DNA from: Epiperipatus broadwayi
Taxonomy: Eukaryota; Onychophora; Udeonychophora; Euonychophora; Peripatidae
Reading direction: 5' to 3'
Assembly (NCBI GenBank): GCA_028023455.1
Contig: JAQFVV010012394.1
Location: 27,227,053-27,291,052, forward strand
DNA length: 64,000 nucleotides
Of the stretch, positions 24,401-39,400 are shown piece by piece. Positions within the stretch are counted from its first letter, which is position 1. Each line of letters opens with the position of its first letter. Both the position numbers and the translations under genes were made by a program. Below the pieces are notes generated by a model. That model saw only the letters and a list, made by a program, of their open reading frames with translations. It was not told the DNA's origin and did no database searches.

Positions 24401-27400
24401 ATGACATATTCCACACAAATTTTAACTGCGAAAATATAATTATGAGAAAGAAATTATTTCAAAATTTTAATATTAATAAAATGTATAACATTTAATGAAG
24501 ATCTTTGATGAAATCTTTGAAATTTGGTGTACAATTTTTTAAATCTATTCTCAGCAATTTTATGAAATGCTGTTTGATCGATTGTTCACTCTATCAATTT
24601 CATTGTGGAAGGCAATGATTCATTACAATACGTTGTATCAAAAATTGAAATTAGATGGCAAGCAGCTTTCTTTAAGTGTGGATGGATATTTTGATTATGG
24701 CATGAGTTTCCAAAATTCAATTAGAGAACTAGATTTGTGATGTGTTCGCAATCTTTGATCTCTTTCATCTCTAATAATTCCCCAGCTACTTTTTCAACAA
24801 GTATTATTTCAAAAATTGGAAATCCATCTTCAATAATATCACAAATAAATGGGTTTCTCAAAGTATGCAAATGTAGATTTTAAACTTTTCAAATCTTCAA
24901 ACCTTCATTAGAAATCTGCTTGCAATCCTTCCAATTTTTTTTTATATTCACCTAATTTTTTTTTTGATATTAATTATATTTGCTTTTATTCATGGAAAGT
25001 GATTGTTGCAAATGCTCGATAATGTATGTAAGGAACAGTAAGTCAGAAAGCCAAGTTTCATTTTCTAATTAAACCATTAAACATCCAGTGATTACCTCTT
25101 TCTTTTGTACTGAGAGTTTGTCACTGTTCATTTTCTAATTCTGGGTATCCCCCCGCAGTTGACAGCCATCTTATAACAGGCCATAAGGAAAGATCACTGG
25201 ACAATTCATCTGTTTTGTCATTTAATTCTTCTAAAAAGTTTTTAAATCAACAGTGTGTTTTGGCATTTGTTCTAATTATATTCACAATCAACAAAACAAT
25301 CTTCCACATATTTTAAGTACTTTGCTGTAAGATATTCATGGTAAATTATGCGGTGAAGAGATATAAAACAATTTTAGGATTATTGTTTAAAAGACCGATA
25401 AGACCTAGGTTTTTTCCTATCATTGCAAGGTCTCTGTCAATCACAACATTTACAAGTTTGTCATTAGGCAGTTCAAAACTGTTAATTATCTCGTCAAGCA
25501 CATTTTTGACATCAATACTAAGAGTTGTTTTGGCAATAGCTAATAGGTCTAAAAAAATTTTCTTCACATTTATATTTGCAGATAGATAGTGGACAAAATT
25601 GGCCAATTGTGGAACATCCGGAATATCTAGAGTAAAGAATTAAACAGTGCTGTACAATTTTTCAAATCACACACATCAAACTATTTTCAACATTTTTACT
25701 AATTTCACTATATGGTGTTCAATTGTATTGTGTGATATAGAAACTTCTGCAATAAATTTTTGCAGTTTATATTACTTGGATACAAAACTTTAATCACTTT
25801 TTCCAAATTTCTCTTGATAAATTCTTTTTTTTCCATACAGACATTTGTCATCAGTAATATTGTAAGCCACCAAAAAACTAACTTTGTTGGTTCTAACATC
25901 TTCATAACTAAAAGACAAGAGTCTTGCTGTTTATGAAGACCTGATACAATAACTTTCCGTTATTGTCAATAAAAGCAAATTTATTTACCCATTCTTGCTG
26001 AAAACTTATATTTTCTTGTTCTTATTTTTGTTTTTTATATTTTACGAGGGTCATGCTAACCAAAAATGTGAGTAAATTTATTTCCGAAGTCTGAAATTCA
26101 ATATATATATATATAAATAAATAATTATTTAAAATAAAAAATATCTAAATGTTAATTTTTGTTTTAAAAGATTCATAAATGGCACAATATACTATCAAAG
26201 ACACAGGTCTTCTTAAAATAAAATCAAGTGATTACCACAAAATGATTGCTTATAAATAATTGAATGTTATTGAACCATGCAGCAAAGGAATACAAATATA
26301 TATAAGAAGTGTAAATGTTACTTTCAATTAGATCTATTCATGACTTTTCTGTTCACAAAATTGAAGTATCAATACAGCAAGGATGTTGATGGAGTGTACA
26401 CATTAATCAACCCTTCTGAATAAAACGAAATAGTAGAGTTTGAAGAGGTGCATTGCCTATTTCAATTTCATTTAATAAGCTATAAAATAGTATCCCTCAG
26501 CAATTTAGTTGTGAACCCAATTATCACTTCATGGTCAAAACAACTTTTATGACTTTTTTTAGACAACACGATACTTTTTTCTTGCATAATATGAAACTAT
26601 TAAGAGCACAGCTTGAATAGGAGAGCTTAGAAATTGTAGTTTTACCTATGAAAAGCTCCATGTGGTTCACATGTATATTATAGCTATTTGCTCTTATCCA
26701 TAATTTGAACCCTTATTCATTATGGCTGGAAACATCATTCAAAAACATCTGGTTTTGAGTGATCATATTATTTCATGTTACTCGATCAGTAAATTTCTTA
26801 ATAGTTGTGTCAGTATCGCTTCTTTATGCATCTGATATGCAGTCTAAAATATACATTGTGATGTTTGTATATACATAATGTGGGCACACACTTATAATTT
26901 GCCTAAATTTTATCACACTTTTTAGTTTTAATATTTTCCTTTTTTTTTAATTGTCATTAAAATTTAGATAAGAAAATATCTAAAAAATAAAAATGCCTTT
27001 GATTCTAATCAAAACTTCAGATGTCTTCTATTCTATAAATATATACAGGTGATCTACCAGAAATGCCTATTATTATAATGAAAATGTGTTATTAATTCAT
27101 AGTTATAAATTTCCCAGCCTGGAACTTTTTTTGTACTTATCAATATCATAAATGATTTACTGCATATACTTTTCTATAAAATAATAATTGAAAAAAAAAA
27201 ATACTTATGAGTGATTGAAAACTTAAGCCACAATAAATGTTCACCAGTAAAAACACATTCTGATCTTATCAGGGAAAAAAAGATTATGTGTTAAAGACAA
27301 TTGCTGCACTTTTGGGAAAAAATGGTTTAATTTTTTTTTTTTGGAAGCATAACTACTACTACTTCTGAGAAATAACTAGCACAAAATTATAAGAAAGCTT

Positions 27401-30400
27401 AGTCTCTTAATCCCACATGGAGAAATTACAACCAATGATTGAATCTGTAGAATAAACCATTATTCTCTGCTGTAAATTTTTCAGTAAACATTAAACCATG
27501 AGAATAACAAAAGTGAAAAACATAAAAGTACTATTTAGAAAATTGTAGAGAGATGAAAATTACTATTTCTGAAAGACAAATAAGAAGATGCATACATGTA
27601 GGGTTTAGTTAAGCCTACGATTACTAATTTCAAGAAGAAAATATGTATCATACATTGACCACATAATATTGATTAAACATTCTTTTCAATTATCTTTTAA
27701 TATTTTAAAAATCAGAAAATTTTTTTTTTTTACTTTTTATCTTATATTCAATAAAGTTTAGAAAGTAATAATATTATATAGTTTTTTTTGCAATTAACCT
27801 GTAACATAACTTTTTTTTTTTTTAAGTTTAGAAAGTAATATTATATAGTAAGTACAGAAAGTGTACTGAAATCTATTATTATCATAATCCTAATATATTA
27901 TATTGTTTATTACGAGTTTTATTTTCTGAGTTTTTGGTCATGATGTTTTTATTTGTGAAGCAGTGAAAGATTTTAATCATATTTAACAATTATTTAGTTA
28001 TAATGAAGTGAAACATGAAGTCATGTTTGTCTGTGATCAATAAGTCAAAACTTCATATATAATTAAACCAATAAAATTTAACAGCATTCTAAATAACAAT
28101 AAATAACAAACATTAGAGACAACACAGATAGTTCTTGATTAAGATCAAATTGTTTACCTACATATAGATTTATCCATATCCTCTCTAGTATATATATATT
28201 TAAGATCAGGATTAATATTTAAAGATATCTATAATTAGTATGGAAATGATTTTGTGAGTTTTTGAATTTATAAATATATTCACTCTTAAAAACATACTTT
28301 TATAAAAATGTTTCCAAACAATTAGAAATAAGCAGGTAAAAATATTTCTTTTTGAAGTAAGCATTGCAAATAATGGAAAAATTATACAACAGTTTCTAGG
28401 ATATATTTAAACTGCTGTTATCACATAAACTTTCTGAAGATGGCTGTTCTCAAAAAATTAAACCTGAATTGTGTTATTTTATAATATTGATTGTTAAAAA
28501 ATATAGCCTTCAGATAAAAAGAGAAATTCATTGATTTGATTAAGTTTACATAATAACAGAATATTTCAGGCAGTATACTACTTTTTCTAAGAAGATATGA
28601 AACAATAAATTGGTTCTAGTTAACATTAATATTCTATTAATAGAAAGTATATATTATTTTTCTATATTGAAAGATTATAGTCCAGCATCCAGCTGCCAAA
28701 AGTATGATAGAGATCAGCAGAACTCAAGATGAAGAAGTTGGAGATGGAACCACCTCAGTAATTGTTCTAGGTAAGAATAAAATCATGATTTTGTGGGTCA
28801 TCAGTACAGTGAAAATTTTGTTGTTGTTTTTTAATTTATTTTTACTTATGTATGATTTTTTTTTTGTATTACTTAGAATTAGTATCTCTATTAGCTTTAC
28901 TCTGTGCATCATAAAACATTTAAAAATTAAATTAGAGAGGAGGGGGTAAAGTATTATTTTTAATTCATTGTATAATGAGTCAGTCTATAATGATTTTCAC
29001 TTTTAATCAAATTTTCATTAAAGTTTTCACAAATCATTAAATATTGTATACTTTTTTATAATTCTGCAGTAATTTAGGCAGGAATGCACTTAATGAATGA
29101 TAATAATAAGGGTCGCTAAATTGTTTTCACATTTCAGTGCTATTCATTGATTAATCAAAAGACAAGAATCTAGTTAAAATATAAGCTAATTTTATATATT
29201 TGTATGTATATATCAACCTGCAAAAAGTAGTTTGCTATTAACTGAAAGAGATGCTGTTTAATTCGTCACAAGGCTATAAAAAAAAAAAACTGAACAGGGC
29301 AAATTCCTAATGAACACTCAATACATTTATATTATTGTTGCTGTCATTGCCATCAAATGTTTATATAATAAATGAATATGGATGCGATTATATTCATGAG
29401 CTGACATGGTAAATTTATTTGCTTTCATCTGTGAGTTTGGAATTAATGATACATTAATATTCATTCTTTCGTAAAAGTTTGATGACTGAAACATCATTGG
29501 GGAGAGGGGCTTGAGACAAAACCAGCATATAAGGGAATTGAAATATTTGTTATATTTTCTCAGCCTCATTCTCATTGCATATTGCAGATAATAGTTTACA
29601 TTTGTTGATAAGCTTTGATTATAGTATGTATTGTTTATTGTTAGTTTAATGCAAACATATTTATAACATGGATGATTTTATATGTGCATAGTATGAATAT
29701 ACAAATTAAGATTATGATATAAACAAAGTTTAATAAATAGTAATAATGTAATTATCAATAATAAATTGAGAGATCCCATGCTATGTATATATTTGCTGTG
29801 TTTGTATTCACTCATTTGTTCAAAAAATAAAAATACTATAAACCACCATCTTATTTTTTATTTTAAATAAAGGAAAAGTGAAGTATCAGATTTTCATCAC
29901 AGGTAAAATGTTCTGAATGATATTCTTTTTCTTCGATAACTTTTTTTGTTCTTTGAAATATAATACTAGTCTCATTATCAGCAAACTAATCTCTTTTATT
30001 ATTAGATAATTTTATACAGTTATCTCTATTTGCTATTGTTATGTGTTTCAGATCCTAAAATAAACTCTTAAAACTTAGAACATTCTGTTGCAGTACAAGA
30101 ATGTTATACAATTTTTTTTTACTGCCACTACTAAATCGATAACTTTCACTTATTGCTTAAGAACGATATATCAGTTGCTTTTAAATAAATACCAAACAAT
30201 ATTTTAAAATTTTGAAGAGGAAATGGATAAGGAAACATCCAAATACAAACAATGCAGAGTTAGATTATATTTTGATTATTGAAAAATATGTATTTCAAGA
30301 TTATCGGGTTATTATGAAATTTAATGTGAAAATTGATCATCTAGTCATGACGTGTAAAATGATTATTGCAAAGCTAAACAGAGAGAGAGAGAGAGAAGTT

Positions 30401-33400
30401 AACAAAGATATTTATATCCAGATTATTCTTCTTTTCCTTATCCAATTTATAATTGATTTGCTTTAACATTTTGGAACGATTACTAAATAATGACTTCACT
30501 AGCCGAGAGCGTGCTCAACTATAGTTAACAAAATTAACATAAGGAATAAACCTTTACTTAGCCAACATTCGAAATGTTAAAGTGTAACAATTACAAAGAT
30601 ATTTAGGAACAATTGATGTCCATAACTTTCAGAATATAATTTGATTATGCTAATAGTTTTAAATTACTAAAGCCTTTAAAAGTAGCATAAATTTCTGTGA
30701 TAATGAAATAAATGCTTTACTAAAAACTGCTATACATATAGTAGTGTACCGGTCAGAATTGTATGTTCATTTAACAAAGTTTAGAATCTAAGCAAAAATA
30801 CCCTAAATCCACTCATGCCCGAGATACACAGGTCAGGAGCAATCATGAATTCTGCCCTATTTGCTCTTCTCTAAAACTATAACATTATAAACAACACTTC
30901 TGATGATAACATGAAATTTTATTCATTCTGGTCCCAGAGACACAGCAGAGAAACATGAGATCTACAGAGTAATTAGCATAAATAAATAATGTTAAAACTT
31001 GGCTCAATCAAATATCTTATGTGAAGGGACAATTTATAAATTTTAAATGAATTGCACACAGCTAGCATTGCAAAAGAAACATGAATTATAAAATAGTATC
31101 CATCCAGAATGAGCAAGAACAGAATAACCCAGAGATAAATATCTATTTGAAATAATAAGTTATAACTTCTAAATATTACTAACACTATTATAAATATTTA
31201 ATGGAATTCAATGAGTGAGAGTCAGTAAGACACAACGCATGAGTAATTATTAAAACATAATAATTTAATAAATATAAACAATTTAATTTACATTAGAAAA
31301 CATAGCACAGATTTAATGCGGTTATTACTTTGCATATAAGCAACTGATTTAGTATGCTAATGAGTTGTATTATAAAAATAAATTAATGTTATCAATGCGG
31401 TGATCATTACTTTAAGTAATGATAAGGATGTTTACAAATTCATCTCTAAAGAGAGGTTTACTTTTGATATGATAGTCAATAATTTATCGTTTATGAGCAT
31501 ATTTGGGCCTGTACAAATGAGGAATGGGTTAGTCTAAATTAGCTTTACCGTGACAATCCTAAAATATTCGACTAATTATAAAATGAGTGGTTTATAAACA
31601 TCACTGCGCCACGTCTTATAGATAAAATGAGAACTACATATAAAGAACTCGCAGTGCTAACTATAATGACAGCGTTTAAAATGGAGAAGATGTCTGACTT
31701 TGGACTGGAAGGCTTTATCACATATATGATTCCGCTTGTATTTATCACAAGGCGATATTCGAAAATATGAGTGGTAAGGATTCCATGGCACGCCCTCTAA
31801 CATGTCACATGCAGAGCCTTAATACTCTAATGTTTATCCTGAGATCGGTTATACCAAACCTCATTCCTATACGAGTTACGTGAAGAAAATCCGGATTTCG
31901 GATGAGTAAATATGATAAAGCAAAATATAATTCTTTAAAATGCTATCATAAGTAAGCAACGCGAATATGGCTTAGGTCTTAAATGACTAATGAAATAATT
32001 TAAGCTTAAATTAAGCAATAATAGCATGCGTAACACCATGATAAAATAATAACCCACTCAGCATCGTACGTATAACTTTAATAAATTTAGGATTTCGAAT
32101 ATAGAAGAGGGAAAATATTATTTTTCCTATTTAACAAGCCCAAGTATTCCTAAACGACAATATATTATAATTAATTTAACTCTTAATGGCGTATAAATAA
32201 TAAATAGTTATTAAAAGAACATAAATTGCATTTAAATATCGATAGTGATATGATTTTTAAACAATCCGCCATTAACCATAATTTCAAAATATTTAACCGA
32301 GCGAACAGCGTTCAGTAAAAAATTTTACGTTTAAACTATTTAAACATTCCAAAATATCGGAATGATGATTGAAATAATAAGTTCGCTAGATTAAAACATT
32401 AGCACACTAAAACTAATTTAATAAGATATATATTTAAAATGAGTTTTGCCGCATGAAATAAAATAATTAGAGTGTGAAACTTAAAAAAACTAATAATAAA
32501 TTTACAGTACATAATTCTGTGCTTAGCGTTTCAAAAAAAAACAAGTTTTAAAAATTTAAGAGAAAATCATAAATTTAACGATAATTAAGTTTATAATCAG
32601 TTATAAAATAAATAAAGATTACATTCTGATTACAATTAAGATTTAGGAAAGAAATGAAGTGAGGAGAATTAAAAGTTCATTCTTCGGCAAAACGGATTAC
32701 TTTAGAAATTATGGTGGCCACTTATAATAACATATACGAAGTTTAGCAAGGCACAATATTAATAAAATAATGGTAGGCATTTTCCAATATTCTTTACAAT
32801 TAAACATAACAGTTCTCAAGTAGCGATGGCATGGCAGAAGGCAGGACAGAGACGATTTAAGATCAGGGAGGCAAATTCCTTTTATTCACAGTCCATTTTG
32901 TTACCACTCTCTACACAACTACCAGAGAGAAGAGTGATTTGAACTCCTTCCGTGCATTCCTAGAACTTCTGCTCCTCCTATACTTGAAATTTAGCAATAT
33001 TGGAAGATGTAAACAATACGTTCCAGAAAGCAGATTATTTAAACATATTTTTAAAATTGCAAATAACTTTAAAATATGATTTTTGGTTCGACTTGAAATG
33101 AGAATGACATTTTTAAATTGTAATAATATTTTTTTAGAATTTCTGGCATTGCTTTAGCTCTACATTAATTGTATTTATTTTTATATCTATAATACATATA
33201 TGCACATACACAATTATCTAAATGAAGGGAATTTACAAGCTTGAAAATAAAATATACTTAAGCTAAAATAATAATTTAACTGGTTACACATAACCTTTTC
33301 TTAAATAAACAGGGTGGAAGTGATGTGTGTATATGTGTGTGCTTAACATTCCTGGATGACCAAATAAACATATAAACAGGTTCAAACCCTACTTTAAAGG

Positions 33401-36400
33401 TATATAATGTCATCAGGCAGTGAAGTTAAATATGTACTACAGATTTACCACTTCAGTAGGAACAAAAACATAGCAAAATAATTAAAGCAATTGAGATGGG
33501 GGAATTAAAGTTCTTAAAAATGACAACTGGAGAACAATTTAATATATAAGACTGTATTGATAATGCCCAAAAGATATATAACTGGAAAATGACATGGAAA
33601 ATTTTAAAAAAATCCTCAATTATATAAAATACCATTTTATATTGCTATGGAAAAAATATTTTAGTATTAAGAAGAAACTAATGGCATTATCACTAAAAAT
33701 TATGGAGTGAAAAATTCTAGAAATAACTACACAGTAATAAAGAACAGGAAAACAAATTAGGTTTAATTATAATTGTTTTGCACATATTTTAAATGAAAAA
33801 CTGAATCCTATATTGTTTGTTTTTTTGTTAATAAAGAGACAATTCTTAGAAATGTCATATTTGTTGATGATATTTTTTATCATATTAAAAATTTATTATG
33901 AAAAAAGTTTTTTTTGAATACTATAGAATTAAAACAATGAAAATAAATAAAACCTTTTAATGAAATTTATCTTGCATTAAATAAACAAATTGAGTAAATT
34001 ATATATTTAGTTAGTCTTGAATCCCTAAAAAAAAAAAAATTATTTGTTTCACTTTTACTGACTTTTTAATTTATTTTTTAAAGATTTTGAAATATATTTT
34101 ATTTTATAAAAAGTATTCAAATAATATATATTTAACAGCTTTCTATAACAATGATAAAATGAATTCTATGAAGAAAATGATAAGCCAAGATAAACTATCG
34201 CAATATTTGTCTTAGTTAGAGAACAGACATAAATACAAACTTACATTTAACAGTTTCTTTTAGCAGGGCAAGAAAATAATAATAAAAGTTATTCTTATTA
34301 ATATGATAGGGCTCAAGTTAATCACAATAGATTTGTAATTACTCCCTTATTTGTATATACACCTGCATCTTAATTTTTTTAAAAAAAAAACTTAATTGTT
34401 AAATGAACTTTATTTAGTTTCAAATAATGTTCTATTTACATATTTTGTGTGTGTGGCAAAACAATAAACAAATTATTAATGAAAGAAGTGTTTGAAAGAA
34501 AATTTTATTTTCTGTCTGATGCAGTTCTTTTCATATATATTATATAATAAGCATGATTAAATAGCAAGAGTGCTGTCAAAATATCCTGCTTTGTTGTGAT
34601 CAATTGATAAATGATGTCAATCATTCAATTGTAATCTGTCCTAAAGCAGTCACATAATCAGTTTATCCATTTCACCATTCTTTTCTTTTCATTGCCCAGC
34701 TCTTCAATTCCACATAACTCTTCCCATCTCTTATATCACCCTGTAATGTCAACCTTTTCCATTTTTTCTTCTTGTTTCCATTCACTATTCTCTTCAAGAC
34801 AGCTCTCATTAAACTACACTTTCTTCATAATATATGTTTAATCCAGTTTCTAATTTCCTCAATCTTCTTTTTTCATTTACTCTCGAAACTTCATTTGTTA
34901 TTTTATTTATCCAACAGATTTTTTCCATCCTTCTCTATGATCACATCTCAAAGGCTTCCAATCTGTTCCTACTTTTATTATTCAGTGTCCACATTTTACA
35001 ACCATACAATAGTCAAATCCCCACATAGCATTTAATTAATCTTTTCCTTAATTCTTTCTTTAAAGGTTCACGAAATATTTTCTATTTCTTAATAAATACC
35101 TCCTTTGCCAATGCTATTTTTTTAGCTTCATCTTCATTGCTTCCATCCTCATTCAACCAACTACCCAAACATCTAAATCCCTTTACCCGTTGAATCATAT
35201 TATCATAAATTTCAACTTGCAGTCTTTTTCTCACTCCTCCCGGTCTATAAACACTTGGTCTTCTTAACATTAATTTTTATTCAAAATTCTATACATTCTT
35301 CATACAATTTATTCAGCATTTTCTGAAGACATTTTTCATTCCCTTCTATAACAGTGATATCATCTGCAAATCTTTTACATTTTATTATTCTGCCTTCAAC
35401 AATTGCTCCTCCACAGTCAAAATAATTATTTATCATGTCCTCTAAATAAATATTAAAAAGAACAGGTGACATACTGCATCCATGCTTAACTCGCTCTTTC
35501 TCTATTCACTTCATCGGTATCATTATTCTCTAGTCTAATTCTTATTCTTTGCTCAGTATACATATCAATCTTCTCCCTGTACAAAATACTTCTTGAATTT
35601 TTAAGATGGTCATAAGTTTATTCCAGATTACTTTATCAGATAGTTTTTCCAAATCCACAAAATATATACTTTATTAAAAAAAGAATGGTCTTATTTTTCA
35701 GTGGAATGTCTTAAAAGTTTTAATTCGTTTATAATTTATTAATATATAAATATTTAATTAAAGACCACATAAATATGAAATAATATTATTAATATTGTAC
35801 TGTTGATGAGGTTGATTGTGACAATAACATACACTTATTAGAGAGAGACTGTTTGATTTTTCCATCAAACATTGCCACTTGAAAGGCCATGGAAAATTTA
35901 TTTAGAGAACTTAAATTAAAATTCTTATTTTATGACTTTTTTTAGATATAAGAATTATAATATTTTTAATGAGAAAGTAAATACTATTAAGGGGGGGGGG
36001 GGTGTCATCCTACATAATAAAATCATTAAGATTATACTTGTAGCTATTAACATATCAAGTAATAATTTTAAAATCCTGATTCTAGTTATATATCTATTGT
36101 ACTTGCGTGTATTTATATAAATGTAAAGTTTTTATTCAAGACTACAATAATCTGCATTTTGTAATATATATCCGTACCATTTTCTAAACAAAAAAAAAAA
36201 AAAAGGAAGGAAACAATAAAATGCAAGAAAAAAAAAGTTGATAGTAGAAGTCACGAGACAAGACTTTTTTTTTTACTTGTCAATTTTAAATAGCTTGAAT
36301 AATAAATGATTTTATTTACTAATTTCTTTTTTACTATTGAATATTTACAATGAAATATTTAATGGCAGATCATTAGACATAAAATGTTTTTATCTGCTCA

Positions 36401-39400
36401 ATGATTTACTTATTTATATGTTTATATATCTATTTGTGGACTGTTTACACAACTTGATAGAGTGATACATCTAGATATCTGCAATTATTACCATTTTTGA
36501 TTTTGGCAGTGTGTAATTCCTGTGATGGTTATTTATATTGTTATGGTTATTATTAAGAATAGAATTCTGCCCATTTAATCACACTGATATTTTGATTACC
36601 CATATGTTTTTTTTAAAAAAATTGCTTATTTATTAATGTTATGCAATTATTCAAAGGAGAGTAATTAAATTATTAAAATCTATAATTTTCTTTGTTTTGA
36701 CCTAAAGTCAGACTTAAATTGGAATTTAGGGATAGATTTGCTCTTCATGTAATGCAGGGATCCACAACCCTATGCCCGCGGGCACCATGGCGCCCGTAGA
36801 CCATTTTTACTTGTGCCCACCGCTATTCGAACACGATAAAAAATTATCTGATACAAATAAATTTAATTTTTAAATTTTCTTATAAATTATTGTATTATAT
36901 TGTAATCAAATTGTAGGGCATACTATACTTTTACAGCGTAAACGTTAATTATATGTTGAAATTTTATTTTTGAAATAAATATTTTTGTGTATATTATGTG
37001 TAATATTAATAATATCCAACTACAAATTTACATTGAAAAAATAAATGATGCCCGCCATCTGATTGAAAAAAATAAATGGTGCCCGCCGCCTGGCCGGTAT
37101 TGTAGAATGTGCTCTTAAGTGCAAAAAGGTTGGGGACCCCTGATGTAATGCAACATCATGATTGGAAAGTATTTGACAGCATTAATTTTCTTCACATTAC
37201 TGGACTTCTAAAGTCACATGTTGCCTTGTTTTGATATATAAAATATAAATTAGAGAAATTTTTATAGTATCTATTCATAGACAAGAATGATTTACTTTTT
37301 AATTAATTGCCATTAAATTTTTTATGATTTTTTTGTTAGAAGTGGCCTTCAAGTATATTATATTATTTGATATTCTGTATTAAGAAATGTATTTTCTTTA
37401 TATAAATGTTTTTTGGTTTATCTTAAGGGATGGTTTGATTGCATTTATTTCCACTTCAAGACTTGATTCTTTTCATATTAACTTGATCTAGTCGAAAAGA
37501 AAGTATATTTTTGAATTAAGGAAAAGTCATTATTACTTGTACAAAAACAGGATAAGTTTATAATATAATGATGATAATCATTATGTAATTCTATAAATTA
37601 AACAGGCAAAACTCTTCGTACAGTAGTGCCACTCAGTGCAATAATCAATGGATGCCAGAAGGCTTGTGCATAAAATTCCTACTTATCTAGTGCCTACTCA
37701 CCCATATCCCTAGACTAGTTTCTGGCTTGTGGCCTTTGTCAGTGAGGAGCGTTGAATCTTGAAAGCATTGCACCTACATCTTGGGGGATCTAATACAACC
37801 CTCCAGTAGCCACCTTTTATCTCTATTTAACTACAAAACTATGAATAAAATTGAAAACACAATAATATCTTCAATCTAGGCTCATTAGCTTATATAGTCA
37901 TATAGGTCTGAACTCAGTTCAATACCCATACATTTTGGGGTCTTTGGTTCTTTAATAACCATAGCTACCCCTGTCCTACTAGGCAGGATCGGTATCAAAC
38001 CACCAAACAACACATGATCACCATTTCTTGTGCTTGCTCATAACTTATTAAACAGGCAAAACTCTCCATACAGTAGTGCTGCTTAGTGCAAGCCAGAGTA
38101 ATCAATGCATGCCAGAAGGCTTATGCATAAAATCTGTATCTAGTGCCTACTCATCCAATATCTCCAGATTAGTTTCTGGCTTGTGGCCTTTGTCAGTGAG
38201 GAGCCTTGGAAGGCCACAAGTCAGAAACTACTAGGAGCCTTGGAAGGCCACAAGCCAGAAACTAGTCTGGGGATATTGGATGAGTAGGCACTAGATAGGG
38301 ATTTTATGCACAAGCCTTGTGACATCCATTGATTACTCTGGCTCGCACTAAGTGGCACTACTGTATGGAGAGTTTTGTCTGTTTAATAACAGTTATGATC
38401 AAGCATAACAAATGGTGATCATGTGCTGTTTGGTGGTTTGATACCAATGCTATCTAGTAGGATAGTGGTGGCTATGGTTATTAAAGAACCAAAGAAACCA
38501 AAATGTATGGATACTGAAGTGAGTTCAGACCTATATGATTATATAAGCTAATGAGCTTAGATTGAAAATATTGTGTTTTCAACTTTTATTCTCATAGTTT
38601 TGTAGTTAAGTAGAAATAAAAGGTGGCTACTGGAGGGTTGCATTAGATCCTAAGATCTAGGTGCAGTGCTCTCAGATCCAATACTCCTCACTGACGAAGG
38701 CCACAAGTCAGAAACTAGTCTGGGAATATTGGATGAATAGGCACTAGATAGGGATTTTATGCACAAGCGTTCTGATGTCCATTGGTTACTTTGGCTTGCA
38801 TTGAGTGGCGCTACTGTATGGAGAGTTTTGCCTGTTTAATAACAGTTTTGAGCAAGCATAAGAAATGGTGATCATGGGATGTTTAGTGGTTTAATTCTAT
38901 AAATTATCAGGGGCTTTTAAACATTAGACAAATTTTGAAGTGTCATCTTTTCTATTTAAATAGTTGAATCTTAGTATTTCTATGTCTTTCTTGAAAATGA
39001 CAAGGCATGGCAATACTTGTATGAATAAGAGTATTATGGCAGTTATGAATCAAGAGGATTGTGTTGACAAGATGTTTAGACCTTTAAAACATAGAATTTA
39101 TTAAAAAATAAATAAATAGTGTAAAGAAAGTATTTAAGTTTAAGCTTAGACAAATATTGTTTTAAGTATATCACTGCTCTTTTTCAACCTTATGGATAAT
39201 AAAATGAAAGTCTTCTTTTATTAAAATCTCAACTGACCTTTTATCTAACTTAGACATTATTTCTCATATTGTTTGACCAATAGAATTAACTAAATACTGT
39301 TTATTTATTATTTGTAATGATAACTGCTAGAAATAAGAACAGATAGGGGCTCATCTTTGTATCCATCATTATTTTTGTTTATGGGACATTTTGAGAATAG

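Larger units (their letters stand above)
37601..38891. mobile_element. 1.3-kb head-to-head palindromic retrozyme-like insertion
   Basis: The left half (37601-38215) carries about 1.4 copies of a ~453-nt unit in minus orientation: AACAGGCAAAACTC recurs at about 37601 and 38050. The right half (38225-38891) carries about 1.5 copies in plus orientation, with gttttgYctgttt recurring 453 bp apart. The two halves are inverted copies of each other about a centre near 38200-38245, where a ggagccttggaaggccaca segment is doubled. A perfect 15-bp direct repeat, TAATTCTATAAATTA, flanks the insertion (37586-37600 and 38892-38906). Unit boundaries coincide with hammerhead ribozyme cleavage sites. No protein is encoded. 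The structure suggests a retrotransposed, inverted dimer of a retrozyme or Penelope-associated repeat. Confidence 0.85.

Noticed and set aside
31681-31770. Short open frame [20 protein letters not shown] in the CpG-rich block
   Set aside because: Only 29 codons, with no family resemblance or supporting signals.
33370-33395. ggttcaaaccct, B-box-like
   Set aside because: Isolated motif; no tRNA fold around it.
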